DNA of 11,824 nt from CAYVWB01 sp964455395 (lineage in GTDB: Bacteria > Desulfobacterota > Desulfovibrionia > Desulfovibrionales > Desulfovibrionaceae): the NCBI GenBank assembly GCA_964455395.1, contig CAYVWB010000104.1, positions 1 through 11,824 of the forward strand. Direction: 5' to 3'. Shown in pieces: positions 6,653 through 11,824 of the stretch. The notes under the pieces were generated by a model, which worked only from the letters and a program-made list of their open reading frames with translations, was not told where the DNA came from and did not search any database. The translations under genes were made by a program, and so were the position numbers. Every line of letters begins with the position of its first letter. Within the stretch, counting starts at the first letter, position 1.

Positions 6653-7375
6653 ATGTCCAACGAAGCCGCCGACTCCCCCGCCGCGCGCTCTGATTCCGCC
6701 ACCGAACGCCACCACGGCGCCCAGCTCCCCTTGGAGGCCGGCGCCGACGTGCTGGTGGAGATGCAAGGCCTCGGCAAACGTTTCCGCACCCGACTCGTGG
6801 GCGGCGACCGGGAACGCTACGTCCTGCTCACGTTGCCCATGCGCCGGCACGTTGCGGAATCGCTGCTCCCGGGCGCAGTCGTCATCGTGCGTTACATGGT
6901 CAGCCAAGGCCGCATCTGCGGCTTCCAGACCGAGGTGAAGCAGTTCATCACCAAGCCTTACCCCTTGTTGTTTCTCAATTTTCCCGAGACGTTCGAAGTG
7001 CTTCGGCTGCGCAAGGCCAGCCGCGCCAGCGCCTTCCAGCCCACCACGCTGCGCCATGGGGAATCCTCACGCCGCGCTGTCATCGTGAACATCTCCACCG
7101 GCGGATGCATGGTGCGTCTGGACGCCGCCGAAGCCGAAAGCGCAGCGCTTCCGCAACTTGGCGCGCCTTGCACGGTGATGGTGCACCTCCACGACGACGC
7201 GCCCAAAGCCGAGGTTCCTTGCGAGGTGAAGAAAGTGGATATCGACGGCGGCGACGTGGTGATGGGCCTTGCGTTCACGAAGCTTCCCGAGCCCGTGGAG
7301 GCCGCCATCGAGGAGTATGTCCACGGTGTGCTGGAGTTCATGGAGGAAGGCGTCTGCAGCATGGTGTCGCCGTAG
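6653..7375 (+). CDS. PilZ-domain c-di-GMP-binding protein (YcgR-like layout)
   Basis: A 240-residue soluble protein without signal peptide or membrane segment. Residues about 20-110 form an N-terminal beta-rich domain like the flagellar-brake (YcgR-N-like) module. Residues about 116-232 are a PilZ domain with both c-di-GMP-binding motifs intact: RxxxR as RKASR (120-124) and [DN]xSxxG as NISTGG (146-151). PilZ proteins bind cyclic di-GMP and change flagellar, exopolysaccharide or twitching output; a YcgR-type brake on the flagellar motor is the likeliest role here, which is inference. It is divergent from the chemoreceptor gene, consistent with a motility role, and converges with rsmG at a 14-bp gap. 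The start at 6653 is set by the GGAGG upstream; a 44-codon N-terminal extension is open but looks non-coding. Confidence 0.9.
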   Translation: MSNEAADSPAARSDSATERHHGAQLPLEAGADVLVEMQGLGKRFRTRLVGGDRERYVLLTLPMRRHVAESLLPGAVVIVRYMVSQGRICGFQTEVKQFITKPYPLLFLNFPETFEVLRLRKASRASAFQPTTLRHGESSRRAVIVNISTGGCMVRLDAAEAESAALPQLGAPCTVMVHLHDDAPKAEVPCEVKKVDIDGGDVVMGLAFTKLPEPVEAAIEEYVHGVLEFMEEGVCSMVSP

Positions 7376-7389
7376 GCGATGCGGAAGCC

Positions 7390-8127
7390 TCATCCTTTAT
7401 ATAGAAAGCACCAGAACCAGCGCGAACCCGCAGCCGTCTCGTAGGCGGCGAGGGAGCCGACGTCCTCCAGGGTGAACCCGGGGGGCAGACGCGGGTCGTC
7501 GGGCGCCGGGGGCGCGCCCGTGGCCATCACCACGGCGCGGCCGCCCGGGCCGAGGCCTTGCGCCGCCAGGGCGAGATACGCCGGCCACGGCATGAACGCC
7601 CGGCCCACCACCAAGTCCGCGCCGCCAACCGCGCGCGCCGCCGCCAGAGCGTCCTCCGCTTTGCCGTGCGTCACCGAGACGGGGCCGAGGCCCCCCGATT
7701 CCCCTTGCCCCAACGCTGCGAGCTCCGCCACGGCGTAGCGCATGAAGCTCACCCGCTTGAGGCGCACCTCCACCAGCTCGTAGAAGCCCGCCTTCCAGAA
7801 GAGCCGCAGGGGCAAGCCCGGCAGGCCTGCGCCGGCGCCGAGATCCAGCGACCGGACTGCAGGCGGCGTCTCCCGTGACAGGAGCAGAGCCGCCAAGTGG
7901 AGACTGTCCGCCACCAGCTCCCGGGTGAGCCGTTCCGGCTCCAACACGCCCACGAGATTCATCTTGCGGCCCCATGCGCCCAGGAGGGTGACGTAGCGGG
8001 CGAGTCCCGGCGCGGCCGCCTGCAATTGCGCCTCGCTCAGGCCGGCGTTACGCGTGGCCTCGGCAAGCCAGTGCGTCACGTGCTGGGCTGTCACGACCTG
8101 GGATTTACCATGGTGGCGCGGGGGCAT
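7390..8127 (-). CDS. rsmG: 16S rRNA (guanine(527)-N(7))-methyltransferase RsmG
   Basis: A 245-residue class I SAM-dependent methyltransferase that makes N7-methylguanosine at G527 of 16S rRNA, in the cytoplasm; loss of it gives low-level streptomycin resistance in many bacteria. Visible family marks are RKMNLVG (54-60, the usual N-L motif of GidB), DSLHLA (74-79), the SAM-binding glycine loop DLGAGAGLPGLPL (95-107), an acidic strand end ELVEVRLKRVSFMR (117-130) and GRAFMPW (175-181). The length is slightly above the usual 205-220, with an extra N-terminal segment. The ATG at 8127 has GGAGG nine bases upstream. Unlike the common mnmG-rsmG arrangement, it stands alone: it converges with the PilZ gene and diverges from fabD. 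Confidence 0.95.
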   Translation of the reverse strand: MPPRHHGKSQVVTAQHVTHWLAEATRNAGLSEAQLQAAAPGLARYVTLLGAWGRKMNLVGVLEPERLTRELVADSLHLAALLLSRETPPAVRSLDLGAGAGLPGLPLRLFWKAGFYELVEVRLKRVSFMRYAVAELAALGQGESGGLGPVSVTHGKAEDALAAARAVGGADLVVGRAFMPWPAYLALAAQGLGPGGRAVVMATGAPPAPDDPRLPPGFTLEDVGSLAAYETAAGSRWFWCFLYKG

Positions 8128-8415
8128 GGCGTGGTCTCCTCCTTCCTGGGTTGCAAAGCGTCGTGGTATCCATTAGAAAGCTGTGCCCCCGAAGCGCTGC
8201 CTGCATGCCGGCCGACTGAAGGCGGGGACGACCGGGGCCCTTTCCGCGGGCGCGCCGGGGACTTCTCGAAAGCTGCGCGAGCACGTTTCGTGAGCTGCGC
8301 GGCGCCTGGAGAACCGGGTGACACATGGAAAAACGGGCGGGCGCGTCGTCTGCCCCGGTTTCGACCCGCCGCTCATCTCCCTATTCAATCTGACTCGATT
8401 CGCCAAGGAGCGTCA
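8128..8415. other. Divergent intergenic region between rsmG and fabD
   Basis: About 288 bp with no supported gene. It must carry promoters for both genes. On the minus strand TCTAAT (about 8172-8177) is a fair -10 candidate for rsmG, but I see no matching -35. A 9-bp direct repeat AGCTGCGCG occurs at 8271-8279 and 8293-8301. The hairpin at 8336-8370 is listed separately. Confidence 0.45.
8336..8370 (-). terminator. Terminator-like hairpin, minus strand, upstream of fabD
   Basis: GGCGGG (8336-8341) pairs with CCCGCC (8365-8370), with TCG/CGA stacking inside past a four-base bulge. On the minus strand the stem is followed by CG and then TTTTT (8329-8333). It would stop transcripts running antisense out of fabD toward rsmG. 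No gene is known to end here, so the role is uncertain. Confidence 0.35.
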
Positions 8416-9378
8416 ATGAATCCCACCACCATGACCGCCCTGCTCTTCCCCGGGCAAGGCTCCCAGGAACGAGGCATGGGCCGCGAACTGGCCGAGCGCA
8501 ACGACGACGCCATGGCCCTGTGGAAGAAAGCCGAAGCAGCCGCCGGCGCCCCCTTGCGCGAAATCTACTGGGACGGCGACGACGACGCCATGGCCGACAC
8601 GCGGCATCTGCAGGCGGCCCTCACGGTGGTGAATGTCAGCGCATACATGCACCTGGAGCCCACGCTGGAACACTACGCCACGCCCCGCGTGCTGGCGGGT
8701 CACAGTCTGGGCGAATTCAGCGCGCTGGCCGTGAGCCGCGCGCTGAGCCTGAGCGACGTCATCGACATCGTGGCGCTGCGCGGCCGCCTGATGGCGGAAG
8801 CCGACCCCCATGGCGTCGGGGCCATGGCCGCGGTGCTGAAGCTCGCTCAGGAGGACGTGGAAACCCTGGTAGAGACCACCCGGGATCGACTCGGCAAGAT
8901 CCTCGTGCTGGCCAACTTCAACTCGCCCACACAGTTCGTCGTCAGCGGAGAGGCCGAAGCCGTCAGCGCGTTGGAAGGTCCCGTGAAGGAAAAGCGCGGC
9001 CGGCTGTTCCCTCTGCCTGTCAGCGGCGCGTTCCACAGCCCGCTCATGCGCGAAGCCGCAGACGAGCTGGCGGCGTACATGCGCAAGAAACATTGGAAAT
9101 CACCCAAACGTCCTGTGTATTTCAACGCCACGGCCACAACGGAACACGCCGTCTCCGACGTCATCGAGACCATGACCAGACAGATGACCTCCCCTGTGCG
9201 CTTCATCCGCACCGTACGCGGCATGTGGGACGCCGGCGCGCGGCAGTTTCTGGAACTCGGCCCCAAGAACGTGCTGGCCAAGCTCGTTCAGCAGACGCTC
9301 AAGGATCGGGAAGAAACCTTCGTGACCGCCAGCGCAGTGACGCCACAGGCCATCACTGCAGCCTTCGGCGGCGAATGA
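8416..9378 (+). CDS. fabD: Malonyl-CoA:acyl carrier protein transacylase (FabD)
   Basis: A 320-residue cytoplasmic enzyme that moves malonyl from CoA to ACP, supplying the extender unit for type II fatty acid synthesis. The catalytic machinery is complete: FPGQGSQ at 11-17 (oxyanion-hole Gln14), GHSLGEFSA with nucleophile Ser97, Arg122 in ALRGRLM, and His207 in GAFHSPLM. The C-terminal ELGPKNVLAKL is also typical of the family. The length matches bacterial FabD (about 310). The ATG at 8416 has AAGGAG five bases upstream; an in-frame extension back to 7897 runs antisense to rsmG and is not real. Other fab genes are not adjacent, so it appears to be expressed as its own unit, ending at the hairpin that overlaps its stop codon. 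Confidence 0.96.
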   Translation: MNPTTMTALLFPGQGSQERGMGRELAERNDDAMALWKKAEAAAGAPLREIYWDGDDDAMADTRHLQAALTVVNVSAYMHLEPTLEHYATPRVLAGHSLGEFSALAVSRALSLSDVIDIVALRGRLMAEADPHGVGAMAAVLKLAQEDVETLVETTRDRLGKILVLANFNSPTQFVVSGEAEAVSALEGPVKEKRGRLFPLPVSGAFHSPLMREAADELAAYMRKKHWKSPKRPVYFNATATTEHAVSDVIETMTRQMTSPVRFIRTVRGMWDAGARQFLELGPKNVLAKLVQQTLKDREETFVTASAVTPQAITAAFGGE

Positions 9379-9426
9379 CGAACGAGCCCGCCGCCACGCC
9401 ACACGCCAGCGGCGGGCTCGTTCGTC
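9377..9426 (+). terminator. Perfect 18-bp hairpin overlapping the fabD stop codon
   Basis: Arms 9377-9394 and 9409-9426 are perfect complements with a 14-nt loop (9395-9408). The left arm begins in the TGA stop codon of fabD. No T-run follows on either strand, so it is not a textbook intrinsic terminator; it may block 3' exonucleases or aid Rho-dependent termination. Confidence 0.6.
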
Positions 9427-9438
9427 TACATGGCGCCG

Positions 9439-9461
9439 CGCTTGCCTCCATGAGGCGAGCG
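9439..9461 (+). other. Second stem-loop between fabD and argS
   Basis: CGCTTGCCTC (9439-9448) pairs with GAGGCGAGCG (9452-9461) over ten positions, one of them a G-T wobble, with a three-base loop. It follows the 18-bp hairpin by 12 bases and again lacks a T-run. The rest of the gap to argS (9462-9564) holds a weaker stem around TGGT/ACCA and no gene. Confidence 0.5.
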
Positions 9462-9564
9462 TGGTAGGGATTCCACCAGTTTAGACTTCCTTTAGAAAAG
9501 AACGCCTCGGCGCGCTGCCGCCCTCCTTCCGGAGAGCCACGCACCGGGACGCACAAGGGCTTGC

Positions 9565-11268
9565 ATGCGCGCGCTTACCCTGCTGACCGACCTGCTCCAC
9601 GAGTACGTCCGCGAAGCCGGCTTCGAATGGCCGGACAAAGCCACCATCGAACCGCCCAAGGACAAGGCCTTCGGCGACCTGGCCGTGAACCTCGCCCTGG
9701 TGTTGGCGGGGCAGGCCAAGCGCAAGCCCCGGGACATCGCCGAAGCCATCAAGAACCACCTCGAGCGCTGCGACGACATCGATTCGGTGGAGATCGCCGG
9801 CCCCGGCTTCATCAACGTCACGTTCGCGCCGCGGTTCTGGCAAGCCATGGTCCCCCTGGTGCTAGACGCCGGAGAGGCTTACGGAACCAGCGACCTGGGC
9901 CGGGGCCAGCGCGTCCAGGTGGAGTATGTCTCCGCCAACCCCACGGGGCCATTGCACATCGGCCACGGCCGCGGCGCGGCTCTCGGCGACGCCATCGCCC
10001 GCATCCTGCGCGCATCCGGCCACGATGTGCAGACGGAATATTACATCAACGACGCCGGCCGCCAGATGCGGCTGCTGGGCCTCTCCGTATGGGTGCGGTT
10101 GCTGCAGCGCCAAGGCCGCGACGCCGTGTTGCCAGAAGACTGCTACCGGGGCGAATATATTGCGGACATCGCCGCCGAAACGCTGGAAGCGCATCCCCAT
10201 CTGGCTGAACGCGCCGCTGCGGAGGATCTCGACGCAGCCTTCGCCGACGTCGAAGCCCTGGAGCTCTGCCAGCGCGAGGCCATGACGCGCATCCTCCATG
10301 GCATCCGGGAGGACCTGCGCCAGTTCGGCGCCGAGCACGCCGTCTGGTTCTCCGAGAAAAGCCTGCTGGCCCAAGGCAAGGTGGAGGACGCCTTCGCCAT
10401 GCTCAAGTCCCACGGCCGCGCGTACGATGAGGACGGCGCGTTCTGGTTCAAGTCCACGGACTTCGGCGATGACAAGGACCGCGTCCTGCGCAAATCCGAT
10501 GGCAGCCTCACATATTTTGCATCGGATATCGCATATCATGCAGACAAGTACCAGCGCGGTTTCGACCTGGTGGTGGACGTCTGGGGCGCGGACCATCACG
10601 GCTACATCCCCCGCATGAAAGCCGCCGTGGAAGCGCTCGGCCGCGACCGCGAGGCCTTGCAGATCGTCCTTGTCCAACTGGTGAATCTGTTGCGCGGCGG
10701 CGAGCAGGTGGCCATGTCCACCCGCGCCGGCGAGTTCGTCACCTTGGCGGAGGTGGTGGAGGAAGTGGGCGCGGACGCAGCGCGGTTCATCTTCCTCTCC
10801 CGCAAGAGCGACTCCAAACTCGATTTCGATCTGGAACTGGTCAAACAGCAGTCCATGGACAATCCGGTCTTCTATGTGCAGTATGGACACGCGCGCATCT
10901 GCTCGCTGTTCCGCAAGGCCGAGGCCGAAGGCCACTCGCCGCCTCCGGAGGACGGCGCAGCGACTCGATCTGCGGACGCCTCGACGCTGGCCGCGCTGGA
11001 CACTCCGGAGGACCTCGCCTTGCTGCGACTGCTGGATCACTACCCGGACGTCGTCGCCACGGCTGCGCGCACGCTCTCGCCGCACCATGTCAGCGTCTAC
11101 CTTCTGGAACTATCTGGCGCGCTGCACAAGTATTACACGCACCACCACGTGCTCGCTGCGCCGGAGGAACGCGTCATCGTCGCGCGGCTCCACTTGCTGG
11201 CGGCGGTGCGTCGCACGCTACGGCTTGGTCTGGGTCTGCTCGGCGTCTCCGCGCCGGAGACCATGTAG
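9565..11268 (+). CDS. argS: Arginyl-tRNA synthetase
   Basis: A 567-residue class I aminoacyl-tRNA synthetase that charges tRNA-Arg in the cytoplasm. Domains in order: the N-terminal additional domain typical of ArgRS (about 1-110); the Rossmann catalytic core with ANPTGPLHIGHGRGA, HIGH at 131-134; the KMSKS-equivalent region as AMSTRAGEFVTL, MSTR at 384-387; and the DALR-type helical anticodon-binding domain from about 432 to the end, closing with SAPETM. The Lys before Met is Ala383, a degeneracy seen in many ArgRS proteins and not a sign of inactivity. The ATG at 9565 has AAGGG about six bases upstream. A small hairpin without T-run (11270-11285) lies between it and the next gene, 66 bp away, so the two are probably co-transcribed. 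Confidence 0.97.
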   Translation: MRALTLLTDLLHEYVREAGFEWPDKATIEPPKDKAFGDLAVNLALVLAGQAKRKPRDIAEAIKNHLERCDDIDSVEIAGPGFINVTFAPRFWQAMVPLVLDAGEAYGTSDLGRGQRVQVEYVSANPTGPLHIGHGRGAALGDAIARILRASGHDVQTEYYINDAGRQMRLLGLSVWVRLLQRQGRDAVLPEDCYRGEYIADIAAETLEAHPHLAERAAAEDLDAAFADVEALELCQREAMTRILHGIREDLRQFGAEHAVWFSEKSLLAQGKVEDAFAMLKSHGRAYDEDGAFWFKSTDFGDDKDRVLRKSDGSLTYFASDIAYHADKYQRGFDLVVDVWGADHHGYIPRMKAAVEALGRDREALQIVLVQLVNLLRGGEQVAMSTRAGEFVTLAEVVEEVGADAARFIFLSRKSDSKLDFDLELVKQQSMDNPVFYVQYGHARICSLFRKAEAEGHSPPPEDGAATRSADASTLAALDTPEDLALLRLLDHYPDVVATAARTLSPHHVSVYLLELSGALHKYYTHHHVLAAPEERVIVARLHLLAAVRRTLRLGLGLLGVSAPETM

Positions 11269-11334
11269 CTCCCGGTCTGCCGGGAACAGCGTCCCAGCCT
11301 GTGGCGATATCTTGAAGACGCAAAGAGGGTCCCC

Positions 11335-11824
11335 ATGCGTTTCGACATCGACAAGAAAAAGGCCCAGGCCGACGAGGGCGCGCCAAAACAAGGCCGCCGC
11401 AAGTTCAAGCTGGAGCTCAGTTTGACCGGATGGATCATCACGGTGACAGTGTTGCTGATCGGCGTCACCTGGGTATTCATCATCGGGCTGATGGTGGGCC
11501 GTGGCTACCGGCCGGAAAACGCCGTACCGGAGCTGGCGCGCATCATGCCGCAGGATTCTCCGACCGTGAACGCCACCCCGCCCACGGTGCTGCGCGAGGA
11601 AGAGCTCTCCTTCTACGATTCCCTCTCCGAGACCTCGCCGACGCCCCCGGCGTCACCCGATACGGAGCCTCCCGTCGCGCCCACCACCCGCAGACCCGTG
11701 CGCACCCCCCCGCAGCAGCAAGCCGCCACGCCGGCCGAGACCGAGCCGACGCAGCCAGCCGACCAGACGGTTCGGGAAAACCAGGAAGTTCCGGAAGTTC
11801 AGGCAGTCGCGCAACCCGCTGCAG
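11335..11824 (+). CDS. Single-pass membrane protein with proline-rich periplasmic region, probable SPOR-domain protein (partial)
   Basis: The frame from the ATG at 11335 stays open for 163 codons to the window end, so the 3' part is missing. AGAGGG lies about five bases upstream. The visible part has a basic cytoplasmic N-terminus (residues 1-31, KKK and GRRKFK), one membrane helix at about 32-54 (GWIITVTVLLIGVTWVFIIG), then a Pro/Thr/Gln/Glu-rich low-complexity stretch from about residue 70 on, with a more conserved patch LREEELSFYDSLSE. This bitopic plan with a disordered linker is that of SPOR-domain cell-division proteins (FtsN/DedD-like), which bind denuded septal peptidoglycan through a C-terminal SPOR domain. 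Such a gene follows argS in sulfate reducers as I recall it. The SPOR domain itself is not in the window, so the name is inference. Confidence 0.75.
   Translation, partial: MRFDIDKKKAQADEGAPKQGRRKFKLELSLTGWIITVTVLLIGVTWVFIIGLMVGRGYRPENAVPELARIMPQDSPTVNATPPTVLREEELSFYDSLSETSPTPPASPDTEPPVAPTTRRPVRTPPQQQAATPAETEPTQPADQTVRENQEVPEVQAVAQPAA

Noticed and set aside
7897..8415. N-terminal extension of FabD by 173 codons
   Set aside because: It would overlap rsmG in antisense. The normal FabD N-terminus, with AAGGAG five bases before it, starts at 8416.
1..11824. CRISPR array, tRNA, rRNA, insertion sequence or phage genes
   Set aside because: No regularly spaced repeats, tRNA-like TTCRA arms, transposase motifs or long inverted repeats were seen; composition looks even across the window.

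Overview
The window is a GC-rich bacterial chromosome segment with short intergenic gaps. I infer a Gram-negative anaerobe of the Desulfovibrio type (Desulfobacterota). The reasons are an argS gene followed at once by a membrane-anchored protein resembling SPOR-domain proteins, a large chemoreceptor with an acidic C-terminal tail, a PilZ protein, and a partial 2Fe-2S protein resembling the RACo/ASKHA reductive activators of anaerobes. This assignment rests on gene content and recalled family resemblance, not on a database search. I see no rRNA, tRNA, CRISPR array, insertion sequence or prophage gene.

Left part, minus strand (about 1-6400). Transcription runs right to left. A methyl-accepting chemotaxis protein (4391-6400) comes first and ends at a terminator-like hairpin. 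A 408-bp gene-free stretch follows, then a three-gene ABC importer of the TrpXYZ type: a secreted binding protein (3032-3982), a permease (2022-2918) and an ATPase (1241-2035, overlapping the permease by 14 bp). A hairpin with a T-run lies between the binding protein and permease genes. An EamA-family transporter starts 19 bp after the ATPase, and a 2Fe-2S protein starting at 278 runs off the left edge.

Middle (6401-8127). A PilZ-domain protein (6653-7375, +) diverges from the chemoreceptor and has both c-di-GMP-binding motifs. It converges with rsmG (7390-8127, -), the 16S rRNA G527 methyltransferase, with 14 bp between them.

Right part, plus strand (8416-11824). This holds fabD (malonyl-CoA:ACP transacylase), argS (arginyl-tRNA synthetase) and the 5' part of a gene for a single-pass membrane protein with a proline-rich periplasmic region. 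A perfect 18-bp hairpin overlaps the fabD stop codon, and a second hairpin lies just downstream.

How the parts fit: the chemoreceptor and PilZ protein suggest local motility and second-messenger signalling. The ABC importer and EamA protein form a small-molecule transport unit. fabD, argS and rsmG are housekeeping genes. I found no convincing new multi-gene system. The most noteworthy items are structural: the fabD-end hairpins, the intra-operon hairpin in the ABC operon, and a 17-nt palindromic sequence shared by two intergenic regions.
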